Assembly (NCBI GenBank): GCA_963773685.1
Contig: CAVZBY010000005.1
Span: 186,001 to 250,000, forward strand
Direction: 5' to 3'
DNA from: JALHVH01 sp963773685
Lineage (GTDB): Bacteria > Acidobacteriota > Aminicenantia > Aminicenantales > Saccharicenantaceae
DNA length: 64,000 nt
The notes under the pieces are model-generated. The model worked only from the letters and a program-made list of their open reading frames with translations. It was not told where the DNA came from and made no database searches. Positions within the stretch are counted from its first letter, which is position 1; each line of letters begins with the position of its first letter. This document shows positions 27,897-36,651 of the stretch, piece by piece. Both the position numbers and the translations under genes were made by a program.

Positions 27897-30107
27897 ATGA
27901 AAAAACGCCTCCTCTTGGCGATCGTAACCGCACTTATCATCCAGACCGTCCCTTCTCACGCTTTCGAGGAACGCCGGCAAGGGCTGACCCTGGATTGGAT
28001 CTTTGACTGGACCGCTCAGGCGAAACTGGGCATCCCTTATTACGTCTGGTTGAACGATGACCGCGCCCTTCTCTTCGACGCGCGCCTGCCCGAACAGGAA
28101 CGGACCCTCGAGTTTCTCGATCCAAAGACGGGCCGGCGCTGGCCTGCCGTCGACAAGGGAAAGGCCTTGGAGCAGTTCAAGTCCGTCCTCGGCGAACGGG
28201 CGCCGTCTTTGCTATCCTGGCCGACGGCGGTCGACCCGAGCGGGAGAGCGTTTATCTATCTGATGGATGGTGACCTTTTCAGCGTCGAGACTGCCGATTC
28301 TACGGTCAAAAGGCTGACGAGAACGCCCGATCCAGAGACGAGCGTCGCTTTGTCGCCCAACGGGAAATGGGTGGGCTTCATCCGTCGGAACGATCTTTAT
28401 GCCGTAGAAAGGCAGACGGGACGGGAGATCCGGCTAACCGAGGGGGCGACGGAAACGCTCCTTAACGGGCCCTTCTCCTGGGTCTATTGGGAGGAGGTGT
28501 ACGATCATGCCTCCGTTCCGTATCAATGGTCTCCGGACTCGACGGCGATCGCCTACCTCCAGTCGGACGATTCGGCCGTTCCTCTCTCCGCCTATGTGAA
28601 TTACGGCCCGCTGACGCCGGAGGTCGTTTATCAGCGGTATCCCAAACCGGGCCAAGCGAATCCCAAGGTTCGGCTGGGTGTCGTCGAGGTCGCCACCTCG
28701 AAAACGACCTGGATGGAATGTGGAGAGTACGAATACCTGGCCCGCTTCAACTGGCTTCGAAGCGGCGGGGAGATCGCCGTCCAGACGCTCAACCGCAAGC
28801 AATCGGACCTTCGGCTCCTGTTCGCGGACAGGGTGACCGGCAGGAGCCGGGAGATCCTGACGGAGCACCAGCCGACCTGGATCAACCTGAACAACTCCCT
28901 CCGTTTCCTCGGGGATGGGAAGCGGTTCATCTGGGCTTCCGAGCGCGACGGGTACCAGCACCTGTATCTGTACGAAACGAGCGGCCGCCTCTTGTGCCGG
29001 CTGACACAGGGAGAATTCATGGTCGTCTCCGGGGTTCTGGTCACGCTCAACAACGGGCTGGCCGGAATCGATGAACATTCGGGATGGGTATATTTCATCT
29101 CCAACAAGGCCGCCCTTCGAGAACGGCACCTCTTCCGGGTTAGGCTTGACGGGACGAGGATGGAACAGTTGAGCCGCGGGGAGGGGATCCATTACGCCCG
29201 GTTCTCGCCCGGCATGAAGTACTTCTTCGAATACTTTTCCAGCGCGGCCGAACCACCTTCGTTATACCTTTGCCGTGCGGATGGGCGAAGGATTTCGACC
29301 ATAGCGGAGTCCGCGAAAAGCGAGTTGGAGAGGCTGGCTCTGACCCGCCCGGAGTTCCTGACGTTCAGGACGGAGGACGGTATAGAGCTCCCTGCCATGA
29401 TGACGAAGCCTCCTCGGTTCGATTCGACGAAGAAATACCCGGTGATCGTTAACGTCTATGGCGGTCCGGCCGCGCAGACCGTCGTCGATGCGTGGTCTTC
29501 CGGCCAGTTCTGGAACGAGTTCCTGGCTCAGCAGGGCTATATCGTCTGTGTTCTCGACGTGAGGGCGGGGATGTCAAGCAGCAAGGCTCTCGAAGCTTCG
29601 GTCTATGGGGAGGCCTATGGTATGCAGAATGTCCGGGACATCCTGGCCGGTGTCGAGGGGCTCAAGAACCTGCCTTACGTTGACCCGAAACGGCTCGGAC
29701 TCTGGGGCTGGAGCGGCGGCGGCTGCACGACGCTCTACACGATAACTCATTCGGACGTGTTCAAGGCGGCGATCGCGGTGGCGCCCGTCGCGGACTGGCG
29801 CTTCTACGATTCCGTTTACACGGAGCGTTTCCAAGGGACTCCCGAAGAGAATCCTTCGGGCTATGATGAGACGTCCTCGGTGAAAGCCGCTTCAAACCTC
29901 AAGGGCCGGCTTCTCATCGTCCATGGGACCTATGATGACAACGTCCTTCCGCAGAATACCTATGCCTTCATCGATAAGCTCATCGAAAGTCGGATATCGT
30001 TCGATATGATGATATATCCCTGGCGCAAGCATGGGCTCAGCGATTCTCCCGCGACTCTCGACCTTTACCGGCGGATGCTTATGTTCTGGGAACAGAATCT
30101 CAAGTAG
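27897..30107 (+). CDS. S9B dipeptidyl peptidase IV-like protease
   Basis: The product has 736 residues starting at the ATG at 27897 with GGAGGAAAG upstream; the signal peptide ends near SHAFE. Residues 60-470 form an eight-bladed DPPIV-type propeller. The alpha/beta-hydrolase domain follows with nucleophile GWSGGG (Ser about 605), Asp in GTYDDNVLP (about 680) and His in WRKHGLS (about 710). The propeller segment WVYWEEVYDHASVPYQWSPD contains the double Glu that anchors the substrate N terminus in DPPIV. It should release Xaa-Pro or Xaa-Ala dipeptides and complements the S46 enzyme across the locus. Confidence 0.92.
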   Translation: MKKRLLLAIVTALIIQTVPSHAFEERRQGLTLDWIFDWTAQAKLGIPYYVWLNDDRALLFDARLPEQERTLEFLDPKTGRRWPAVDKGKALEQFKSVLGERAPSLLSWPTAVDPSGRAFIYLMDGDLFSVETADSTVKRLTRTPDPETSVALSPNGKWVGFIRRNDLYAVERQTGREIRLTEGATETLLNGPFSWVYWEEVYDHASVPYQWSPDSTAIAYLQSDDSAVPLSAYVNYGPLTPEVVYQRYPKPGQANPKVRLGVVEVATSKTTWMECGEYEYLARFNWLRSGGEIAVQTLNRKQSDLRLLFADRVTGRSREILTEHQPTWINLNNSLRFLGDGKRFIWASERDGYQHLYLYETSGRLLCRLTQGEFMVVSGVLVTLNNGLAGIDEHSGWVYFISNKAALRERHLFRVRLDGTRMEQLSRGEGIHYARFSPGMKYFFEYFSSAAEPPSLYLCRADGRRISTIAESAKSELERLALTRPEFLTFRTEDGIELPAMMTKPPRFDSTKKYPVIVNVYGGPAAQTVVDAWSSGQFWNEFLAQQGYIVCVLDVRAGMSSSKALEASVYGEAYGMQNVRDILAGVEGLKNLPYVDPKRLGLWGWSGGGCTTLYTITHSDVFKAAIAVAPVADWRFYDSVYTERFQGTPEENPSGYDETSSVKAASNLKGRLLIVHGTYDDNVLPQNTYAFIDKLIESRISFDMMIYPWRKHGLSDSPATLDLYRRMLMFWEQNLK

Positions 30108-30495
30108 GATGCGAATAAGACCTTTTTCAGAATTCTTAATATTGTTTTGTCAACCCCGCTGACTAAGAGGAAATCTTAGGAGGTATCACGGGCTGAGATT
30201 CCGGCCTTTTTGAAATCGTAGCGGGGATTTACCTCTCGTCCCGCATATAGATCTTCGGAGAAGATGCCCCGGCCTGCCCATGCTCCTCTTAGCCGCAGAG
30301 CCCAAGAGAGCCCTATAAGACAGGGGGCTAAGAGGAGCAGGGGCGAACCACCCGCCCCGGCCCGGAGGGGGGCCGGGCCCGTGCCCGGGCCGACCCTGCT
30401 CAGTCCAGGGAGGCGAGGCCCTCTCCAGGGTACATTGACTTGCGCGGCCGGCCTCTGCTACCTTGGTTTCAAAGGTCAGAAGAAAGGAAAAGCCT
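30108..30495. other. Intergenic region with structured repeats
   Basis: No gene is supported. The left part holds CTAAGAGGAAATCTTAG (a small hairpin), the middle a long inverted repeat described separately, and the right an extremely GC-rich run at about 30,350-30,410. Just before the next gene a weak promoter could exist (TTGACT at about 30434), but I cannot place its -10 with confidence. Confidence 0.4.
30277..30343. repeat. Long inverted repeat, stem-loop
   Basis: TGCTCCTCTTAGCC (30281-30294) and its perfect complement GGCTAAGAGGAGCA (30326-30339) pair over 14 bp. CCC and GGG outside the A-G mismatch extend the stem. A small hairpin CCCT/AGGG sits in the 31-nt loop. CTAAGAGG also occurs as a direct copy at about 30165. 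It could be a terminator for the peptidase operon, a mobile-element end or a small RNA. Confidence 0.55.
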
Positions 30496-31728
30496 ATGAT
30501 AAAGAACCGTCGTCGTGAATTCTTGAAAAAAGGACTGGCCGGGATTTGCGGCGCCGCCGTGGCCCCGGGGATCCTGAACGCGCGCTCGGTACCCGCTTCG
30601 CCCGCCGCGCCATCGCCCGCCGCAGGCGCTATCCCGTCGCTCCCCAACCGCCTGCTCGGCAAAACCGGCCTCGCAACCCCGCTCATCAGCATGGGCACGG
30701 CAGAAGCCCCCACCGTCGAATTCATCCGCCAGGGCTACGACGCGGGCATCAAGTTCTTCTTCTCCGCGACTTACTATGGTCACGGAAACAATGAGCGGCT
30801 GGTGGGCCAGGCCCTGAAGGGCCTGCCGCGCGACTCCTTCGTCATCGGCACGGCCGCAACCGCGGACGGCACGAATCCCCGGGGAGGCACCCTGCCGAAG
30901 GACTTGAAGGCCGAGGCTTACATCAAGACGGCAGAGGACAGCCTGAAGCGCTTCGGCCTCGACTACATCGACATGCTCTTCCTGCCCTTCGCGGAGAAGC
31001 GGGAGTTCATCATCTTCGACCCCGTCCTCGAGGCCATGACGACGCTCAAGAAGCAGGGCAAGATCCGCTTCGCCGGGATCGCCACGCACAGCGGATGCGA
31101 CGTCGCCCTCAAGGCCTCCGCCGACGCCAAGGCCTACGACGTGGTCATGACCTCTTACAATTACAAGATCCAGAACAAGGACGCGATGGACGAGGCCCTG
31201 GCCTACGCGGCCAAGGCCGGGGTCGGCATCCTGGCCTTCAAGACGACGGCCGGCGGCGCCTCGGACAAGGACCGGACCCAGCCGTTCAACGGAAGCGCCG
31301 CCCTGAAGTGGGTGCTCCAGAATCCGCACGTCTCCAGCATCATTTCCGGGATGACCTCGATCGAGGAGATGCGGAAGAACCTCGAGACGATCAAGGACCT
31401 CAAGCTGTCCGAGCAGGAGCTCGTGGACCTGAAGCTTGCGTCGCTCCGGCCGGAGCTGGGCCTCTACTGCCAGCAGTGCCGGCAATGTGCGACCCAGTGC
31501 CCGGCGAACCTCGACATCCCCACTCTGATGCGCAGTTATATGTATGCCTACGGATACCGGAACGCCGCGCAGGCCAGGCATACACTTGATACCGTCGATA
31601 TGGATGGCGATCGGTGCGGGTCGTGCGAGGTGTGCGGCGTGAACTGCGCTTCGGGCTTCGACGTCAAGGGGCGGATCCAGGACATCGCCCGGCTGAAAGC
31701 CGTACCGATGGAGTTTCTAAAAGGTTAG
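30496..31728 (+). CDS. Tat-exported aldo/keto reductase with 4Fe-4S domain
   Basis: The 410-residue product starts at the ATG at 30496 after AAAGGAAAAG. A twin-arginine signal (RRREFLKKG) opens the protein, so it is folded in the cytoplasm and exported with its cofactors. The aldo/keto reductase barrel covers about 50-310 (LLGKTGLATPLISMGTAEA; LDYIDMLFLPF). The C-terminal ferredoxin-like part has CQQCRQCATQCP and a second cluster CGSCEVCGVNC. Such Tat-AKR-FeS proteins are common in anaerobic Acidobacteriota relatives; substrate and electron partner are unknown. The final 19 residues recur as a remnant at 33 kb. Confidence 0.88.
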   Translation: MIKNRRREFLKKGLAGICGAAVAPGILNARSVPASPAAPSPAAGAIPSLPNRLLGKTGLATPLISMGTAEAPTVEFIRQGYDAGIKFFFSATYYGHGNNERLVGQALKGLPRDSFVIGTAATADGTNPRGGTLPKDLKAEAYIKTAEDSLKRFGLDYIDMLFLPFAEKREFIIFDPVLEAMTTLKKQGKIRFAGIATHSGCDVALKASADAKAYDVVMTSYNYKIQNKDAMDEALAYAAKAGVGILAFKTTAGGASDKDRTQPFNGSAALKWVLQNPHVSSIISGMTSIEEMRKNLETIKDLKLSEQELVDLKLASLRPELGLYCQQCRQCATQCPANLDIPTLMRSYMYAYGYRNAAQARHTLDTVDMDGDRCGSCEVCGVNCASGFDVKGRIQDIARLKAVPMEFLKG

Positions 31729-31736
31729 ACTCCGCT

Positions 31737-31815
31737 TCACCAGCGGTCGATGTGGATCCTCATGTCCAGGCCTTTGTCTTCCCCCGGTCCGGGCGCGGTC
31801 CGAGGGGAGCCAAAA
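31737..31815 (-). pseudogene. Remnant of a nitroreductase 3' end
   Basis: Read leftward, this gives PFGSPRTAPGPGEDKGLD and then MRIHIDRW and stop. It differs at only a few positions from the C terminus of the intact nitroreductase at 35542-36156 (PFGRPRTAPGPGEDEGLD, then KRIHIDRW). No upstream part of the gene survives. It lies convergent to the aldo/keto reductase, 8 bp beyond its stop. Confidence 0.82.
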
Positions 31816-31867
31816 GGGAGGGTATGGGGCTGCTGAGCCCTGAGCGGGCCGAGCGCCTCCTGGTGTT

Positions 31868-32317
31868 TTAAGCTTTTTCTTCTTTCTCCGCCCGGTCCAG
31901 GTTTTCGAATATGCGGCGGAGATAAGATTCGAAGCGTTCGACTTCCTTGTCTCCGAATCCGCGATAGTACAAATCGGCCATTTCCCCGGAGACGGCCTTG
32001 TAGGCGCGCTCGAGAGCGCGGTCCTTTTCCGTGCGCTCGATCAAGATCTGCCGCCGGTCCCGGGAAGAAGGCCGGCGGCGGACGAGGCCGGCCTCTTCGA
32101 GTCGATCGAGCATGCTGGTCAGGGTGGATTTCTCGAGAGACGTTCGTTCTCTGAGCGTTTGGATCGGAATGCCGTCCTGCTGCCAGAGGGCGAACAGGAT
32201 CCGGCCCTGGGCAGGATTGATTTCGATGCCTGCGTCGCGCAACCGGCCGGCAAAGACGCGGCCGGAGACCTGATGGATCCTGGCCATCAGAAAACCGCCC
32301 TGACGCAGTTTGTTCAA
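31868..32317 (-). CDS. MarR-family transcriptional regulator
   Basis: About 149 residues are encoded from a TTG at 32317 (GAGAG just upstream), which includes the first MarR helix. An ATG at 32287 is the conservative alternative, and the frame stays open further up to 32455. The winged-helix core is clear: INPAQGRILFALWQQDG, LRERTSLEKSTLTSMLDRLEEAGLVRRRP, then the wing SSRDRRQILIERTEKG-like segment. It follows an NTF2-like gene in the same direction and probably represses both through the dyad at 32851-32883. Confidence 0.85.
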   Translation of the reverse strand: MNKLRQGGFLMARIHQVSGRVFAGRLRDAGIEINPAQGRILFALWQQDGIPIQTLRERTSLEKSTLTSMLDRLEEAGLVRRRPSSRDRRQILIERTEKDRALERAYKAVSGEMADLYYRGFGDKEVERFESYLRRIFENLDRAEKEEKA

Positions 32318-32369
32318 TGTTTCTCTCTCAAGTCGGGGCAGGAGGCGATCAGGTCCAGGCAGGAATTTT

Positions 32370-32834
32370 TCATTTGAGTTGCGGTTTGGTGATCGAAAAG
32401 TGGGAATGGACGAGGGCCCATCGGCCGTCATGCCGGGCATAGACCTCCGTGACATTCATGCGGAAGGCATTTTCTTCCTTTTCATCGTAATCGATCATGT
32501 TGTAGGAGAGAACGGCGGCCTCGCCATAAACCTGGACTTTTGGATCGATGATTTCATAGCGGGGGATCCGGAACGTGCCCTTGAGCGGGGCGAGAAACTT
32601 TTCAAACGCCTCGCGTCCGTCCAGGCGTTTTTCCAAGCTCGGATCGAAATAGGTGATTTCCGGGGCGGCCAATCCGAGGAAGCCGTCCGTATCGCCGGTT
32701 CCCCAACGGTCGAGCATGGCTTTTTCCAGGGCGATGATTTCGGCCGTCGGATCGTCGGTCGGGTCCGCCGATCGAGCCGGGTCGATCATGGCGAAAGCCG
32801 GAAGCATTGCCAGAAGCAGCAGCGCGGTCAACAT
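32370..32834 (-). CDS. Secreted DUF4440/SnoaL-like NTF2-fold protein
   Basis: The product has 154 residues, the start has an AAAGGAG site, and a signal peptide covers residues 1-22. The NTF2-like fold is recognised from EIIALEKAMLDRWGTGDTDGFLGL, EITYFDPSLEKRLDGREAFEKF and a final DGRWALVHSHFS. Such domains bind small hydrophobic molecules or act as isomerase-like scaffolds, and the catalytic role is unknown. It is the first gene of a two-gene operon with MarR, directly under a promoter overlapped by an inverted repeat. Confidence 0.8.
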   Translation of the reverse strand: MLTALLLLAMLPAFAMIDPARSADPTDDPTAEIIALEKAMLDRWGTGDTDGFLGLAAPEITYFDPSLEKRLDGREAFEKFLAPLKGTFRIPRYEIIDPKVQVYGEAAVLSYNMIDYDEKEENAFRMNVTEVYARHDGRWALVHSHFSITKPQLK

Positions 32835-32850
32835 GAATAGGCTCCTTTCC

Positions 32851-32901
32851 TAGTTCTATCTAGAATAATACTATATAGAACTAAATAGCCGTTGTTGTCA
32901 A
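32851..32901 (-). promoter_or_regulatory. Promoter with overlapping MarR-type operator
   Basis: On the minus strand TTGACA (complement of 32896-32901) and TATATA (32872-32877) have an 18-bp spacer. The -10 lies inside an inverted repeat, TAGTTCTAT (32851-32859) and ATAGAACTA (32875-32883). Binding of a MarR dimer there would block transcription. Confidence 0.72.
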
Positions 32902-33003
32902 GACCCCGAAAGGTGACCCGCCGATTGGCATAAGGAGGCTTCGAGGCAACCCGGATACGGGAGCATCTGGAGAAGGGAAAATAAGCTTAGCGGCCCGCTT
33001 AGG

Positions 33004-33060
33004 CGGATCCAGGACATCGCCAGGCAGAAAGCCGTGCCGATGGAGTTCCTCGAGGGCTAG
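33004..33060 (+). pseudogene. Remnant of an aldo/keto reductase 3' end
   Basis: The frame reads RIQDIARQKAVPMEFLEG and stop, matching the last 18 residues of the intact aldo/keto reductase (RIQDIARLKAVPMEFLKG), with about 85 percent nucleotide identity judged by eye. Nothing of the upstream gene is recognisable. Together with the nitroreductase remnant at 31737 it marks a decayed duplication. Confidence 0.8.
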
Positions 33061-33093
33061 GCCCTCGATCGGCCCCGCGCGCGGACTCCTTCT

Positions 33094-34911
33094 CTATTTG
33101 ATCGTTACGGTCCTTGACGCGGAACCGCCCTTGCTGGACTTGACCCAGACCGTTCCCGGATTAGCGATGCCCTTAATCTGGAAGGAGTACGTCTTGGTCT
33201 TTGATTTATAGGTCATGGTGCCGATGTTCACGGTTTGGTCGGCGTTCCAGACCGTCAGGACGGCTGTGCCTCCCGCCGAGCTCGTGGCGGTGACCGCCAT
33301 CGTGGATGTCCTTCTGGTGAACGTGGCCGTCTTCACCGTAACGGTATCCCCGGCGGCCTTGACCGTGATCGAGACCGTCGCCGTAGCGCTTCCCCCCTTG
33401 CCGTCGGAGGCCGCGTACACGAAGCTGTCCGGCCCGGAATAGCCGGCCGCGGGAACGTAGCCGAAGGATCCGTTCGCATTGAGGGTCAGTTGCCCGTGCG
33501 CGGGCCCGCTGACGAGCGATGCGGTCAGCGCGTCGCCATCGGCGTCCGTATCATTGGCCAGGACGCCGGGAGCCGCTACGGTCAGGGTCGTCCCCTGATC
33601 GGTTGAGTAGGAATCGTCCGTCGCGACCGGAGCGCTGTTCGTGCCCGCGACCGTGACGTTGATGGTGTCAAGCCGGGTGGTCGTTCCCACGGCCTGGACC
33701 TCGATCTTGTGGCTGCCGTTCGCGAGCCCGGAGGCGTTCCAGATCCCTTCCCAGAGGTTGGGGTTCGAGGCGTTCTTGGACATCGGGAACCAGGTCCCGG
33801 CTCCGTCGATACGGTATGTCACCTGGCTTACGTTTACGGTATCGAAAACCAGGGCGCGGATGGGATTCGTGCTCCCGTTGGGCACCGTGTAGGCATACGG
33901 ATTAGCCGCTCCGCCAAGGGTCGAAGAGACCGGGGCCGTGATCAGGACGACCGGCCAGGTCTTGATGGATTGCGTGACGGCGGAGACCCCGTTGCCGTCG
34001 ATCCCGACGACGGTGATGGTGTTGGGGGAGTCCTTTCCGAGAGAGGCGAGATTCAGATAGTAGATCCCTCCGTTGGACATCGGCCCCGTATAGGAATTCC
34101 CTGCGAACAGGACGTTGCTCACGGCGTGGGTATGTCCGTAGCCGTACATCGACGCGGCGTAGGCGTCCAGGTAGCTGATGAACTGCTGATGCCCGTAATA
34201 AAGGTATGTGTCGGAGGAGGACCCCGTGGACGTCACCGGATGATGGCCGAAGACGAAGGTCAGGTCCGCGACGGCGTTGGCGCCCAGCTCCGATTGGATG
34301 TACGAGAGCTCGTCAGCATCAAGCCCGGCATGGTCGCCGTAAGGAGAGAAGATGCTGAAGGCCGCTCCCGTGTTGTCGGCGGAGTTGATGCCGAGAAAAT
34401 GGTAGGTCCCGAAGCCGGGCGTCCTCGTCCAGGAGTGCTGTTTCCGGCCGGTCGCCCGTCCCTGCACGGAGTTGGCAAGGTAATAGGCGAAGTCCCTATC
34501 GCTGTAGGCGTCGTGGTTTCCCGGCAGATCGAAGTAATCGGCCGACGTCACGTACGGGTCCACGAGGCTCTTGTATTCATTCCATTCCTCTTGATGGGGC
34601 CCGTCCGGGAGCCCCAGGAAGTTCCCGTTCGTGGAGTCCGTCAGGTCTCCGGTGGCTACGATGAAACTCGGAGCGACGGCGGCCTTGGCCGTCGTGACGG
34701 CCCAGGCGAGGTTGGCGGCGTCCGCCGATCCGCTCGTCCCGATGTGCGTATCCGAGAGGATCATGAACCAGAGGATGCGGCCATTGTCCGGGCTGTAATA
34801 GGCGCCGCGGGGCGCGCCGGCCTCGGCGGATGTGAACGTCAGGGCGAGCAGAGCGAGCGCGACGAGTCCGACGACGAAAGACGCCTTGCCGATGTTGAGC
34901 TTCGCGTTCAT
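33094..34911 (-). CDS. Secreted metallophosphoesterase with Ig/cadherin-like repeats
   Basis: The product has 605 residues from the ATG at 34911, with a signal peptide ending at SAEAGA. The calcineurin-like phosphoesterase domain covers about 45-300, with metal-binding motifs LSDTHIG, ATGDLTD, LPGNHDAY, GHHP and YGHTH. Downstream is an Ig-like stretch, then a cadherin-type Big_9-like repeat (NSAPVATDDSYSTDQGTTL, VLANDTDADGDAL, YSGPDSFVYAASDGKGG) and a C-terminal beta domain with Thr/Lys-rich strands. It probably acts outside the cell on phosphodiesters or phosphomonoesters. It follows the TPR gene with an 8-bp gap. Confidence 0.87.
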   Translation of the reverse strand: MNAKLNIGKASFVVGLVALALLALTFTSAEAGAPRGAYYSPDNGRILWFMILSDTHIGTSGSADAANLAWAVTTAKAAVAPSFIVATGDLTDSTNGNFLGLPDGPHQEEWNEYKSLVDPYVTSADYFDLPGNHDAYSDRDFAYYLANSVQGRATGRKQHSWTRTPGFGTYHFLGINSADNTGAAFSIFSPYGDHAGLDADELSYIQSELGANAVADLTFVFGHHPVTSTGSSSDTYLYYGHQQFISYLDAYAASMYGYGHTHAVSNVLFAGNSYTGPMSNGGIYYLNLASLGKDSPNTITVVGIDGNGVSAVTQSIKTWPVVLITAPVSSTLGGAANPYAYTVPNGSTNPIRALVFDTVNVSQVTYRIDGAGTWFPMSKNASNPNLWEGIWNASGLANGSHKIEVQAVGTTTRLDTINVTVAGTNSAPVATDDSYSTDQGTTLTVAAPGVLANDTDADGDALTASLVSGPAHGQLTLNANGSFGYVPAAGYSGPDSFVYAASDGKGGSATATVSITVKAAGDTVTVKTATFTRRTSTMAVTATSSAGGTAVLTVWNADQTVNIGTMTYKSKTKTYSFQIKGIANPGTVWVKSSKGGSASRTVTIK

Positions 34912-34919
34912 GATCGCTC

Positions 34920-35435
34920 TCACTTGCCCTTCCTGCTGGAACCTTCGGTATCGTCGAGCTTCTTAAGGAAGACCTGGAGCCACTTCAGGGCGTGGGGATC
35001 GGTCGTGCGCCCCTGGGCCGTCTGGAGCAGTGTCCGGGACTCCGCGAAGCGCTTTGCTTCGGCATATTCCGAGGCGGCCAGGACGAGGGCGTCGAGGTCC
35101 AGGAGGTCGATTTCCCCGGCCCTCTGGTAGTGCTTCGCCGCAAGGAGATGCTTCGCCTGCACCGCATAGAGCCGGGCCAGGTGCCTGTGCGCGACGGCGT
35201 CATTCGGATCCGCGGCCAGGGCCTGCTCGAACAGCCGGGCCGCTTTGGCGAACTCGGCCGCCGCTTCGGGGCCATGGCCCTTCGGCGTGTCCTCGTAGAA
35301 ACCCTTTTCGAAGTGGGCCTTCGCCTGGGCGACGAGGTCGCCCGCGGGAGGTTCCTGGCCGGCCTGCGCGGGCGCGACGGCCAGAAAGGCGAGGCCCAAA
35401 ACGGCCGCAAAAAGCCCTATCCACGGTTTCTTCAC
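34920..35435 (-). CDS. Exported TPR-repeat protein
   Basis: The product has 171 residues from a GTG at 35435 with AAGGAG upstream, and has a signal peptide to about residue 25 (APAQAG). Two to three tetratricopeptide repeats are visible, for example EAAAEFAKAARLFEQALAADPNDAVAHRHLARLYAV. TPR domains mediate protein contacts. The gene is followed after 8 bp by the metallophosphoesterase gene, so the two are likely translated together and may form a periplasmic complex. Confidence 0.82.
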   Translation of the reverse strand: MKKPWIGLFAAVLGLAFLAVAPAQAGQEPPAGDLVAQAKAHFEKGFYEDTPKGHGPEAAAEFAKAARLFEQALAADPNDAVAHRHLARLYAVQAKHLLAAKHYQRAGEIDLLDLDALVLAASEYAEAKRFAESRTLLQTAQGRTTDPHALKWLQVFLKKLDDTEGSSRKGK

Positions 35436-35541
35436 GGGCGACTCCTTACCCCTTAGAACATAGAAATCTGCGCTAAATTTAGCATTAGCCGTGCGCTCCC
35501 GTCAACCGGCTTGGAGGAAGCCGTTGATCATAATTACGATT

Positions 35542-36156
35542 TCACCAACGGTCGATATGGATCCTCTTGTCGAGGCCTTCGTCTTCTCCCGGTCCAGGCG
35601 CGGTCCTGGGGCGGCCAAAAGGGATGACCGCGGCGATCTCGAACCCGGCCGGGACCCCGAGGTGCTCCTTCAGGCCCTTCGAGTCGTAGGGCGTGTAGGT
35701 ACAGCCGAAGAGCCCTTCCGCGGCCAGGGCGAGACAGATGTTCTCGATGCACATCCAGACCGAAGCCAGGGGATTTAGCTCGAACAGCGTCTTGCACGAG
35801 GCGAGGGGTTTCATCCGGTAGCAGACGACGAGGACCTCGGGCGCCTCCAGCATCATCGTCATCTGCACGGGGAGGGCCCTCCGGTAAACCTCTTTCAGCG
35901 TTTCGTTCTCGAATGCCGCCAGAAAGGACTCCATCTGAGCCTTGTCCTTTATGTCCCGCGCTTTGAGGCCCTCCACGACGGCCTTGCGCCTTCCCTCCCG
36001 GTCGCGCATCAGGATGAACTCCCAGCTCTTGAGATGGGCATTGGACGGCGCCGCGAGCCCGGCCGCGAGGGCGCGCCGCACCTTGGCCTCATCGACCGGA
36101 CTCGGGTCGAACTCCCTGACGGTCCGGCGCCTCGTGACGGCTTCGTAGAAATCCAT
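35542..36156 (-). CDS. Nitroreductase-family flavoprotein
   Basis: The 204-residue product shows the nitroreductase fold: MDFYEAVTRRRTVREFD binds FMN phosphate through Arg residues, AAPSNAHLKSWEFIL forms the next flavin contact, and the central NPLASVWMCIENICLALAAEGLFGC is the dimer helix. The C-terminal segment EIAAVIPFGRPR is also standard. The enzyme probably reduces nitro, quinone or enone compounds with NAD(P)H. A duplicate of its last 26 codons is left at 31737-31815. Confidence 0.88.
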   Translation of the reverse strand: MDFYEAVTRRRTVREFDPSPVDEAKVRRALAAGLAAPSNAHLKSWEFILMRDREGRRKAVVEGLKARDIKDKAQMESFLAAFENETLKEVYRRALPVQMTMMLEAPEVLVVCYRMKPLASCKTLFELNPLASVWMCIENICLALAAEGLFGCTYTPYDSKGLKEHLGVPAGFEIAAVIPFGRPRTAPGPGEDEGLDKRIHIDRW

Positions 36157-36651
36157 GGTTTTTCTCCCCGCACCGGATTATATATGGGCCCCTCCCGGCC
36201 TGGCAACCGAGCTCCTGGGCATTCTTTAAGAGAAAAAGTTAACCAACGAGGCAACATTCATCACCAAGGTTTCTTCTAGATAAGCTTATCGCTCCTCTTC
36301 GTTGATCGGTCCTTCCTGGCCACGAACACATCATAGGACAGAACTATTGCGATGGTTGAAAGGTTCGTTGATATCTTTGGTAAGTCCATCAGCTCAAGAA
36401 AAGCCTTAACACTCAGTTACCCTGGCGGGCTTGTACATTATGGGGGTGATTGGGGCCTAAAACAGATCCTATGGCTTTCCTTGTTCACCACTTAATTCGA
36501 TACGCCGCCCCCTTGAAAGAAGTAAAGGGAGATTCTCGATGCCCATTATTGTTTTCTACTGATTAGAGAGATAGAATTCGTGACTGGGAAGGGGAAGAAG
36601 CGTCATGTAGGTGATCGGGACCACAACTCCGGCCAGACTGAGGGAGTGAAC
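36157..36651. other. Island border, intergenic, one unassigned short frame
   Basis: Composition falls from GC-rich to AT-rich here. A 47-codon frame from the ATG at 36352 to the TAA at 36495 has no recognisable domain and no clear ribosome site; it could be a gene fragment. Nothing else is seen, and no insertion-sequence ends were recognised. Confidence 0.35.

Noticed and set aside
34920..35130. Long plus-strand frame over the phosphoesterase and TPR genes (33709-35130)
   Set aside because: The translation is low-complexity, while the minus-strand genes have clear domains and ribosome sites.
36352..36495. 47-codon frame in the island border
   Set aside because: No ribosome site or family; kept only as a note in the intergenic entry.
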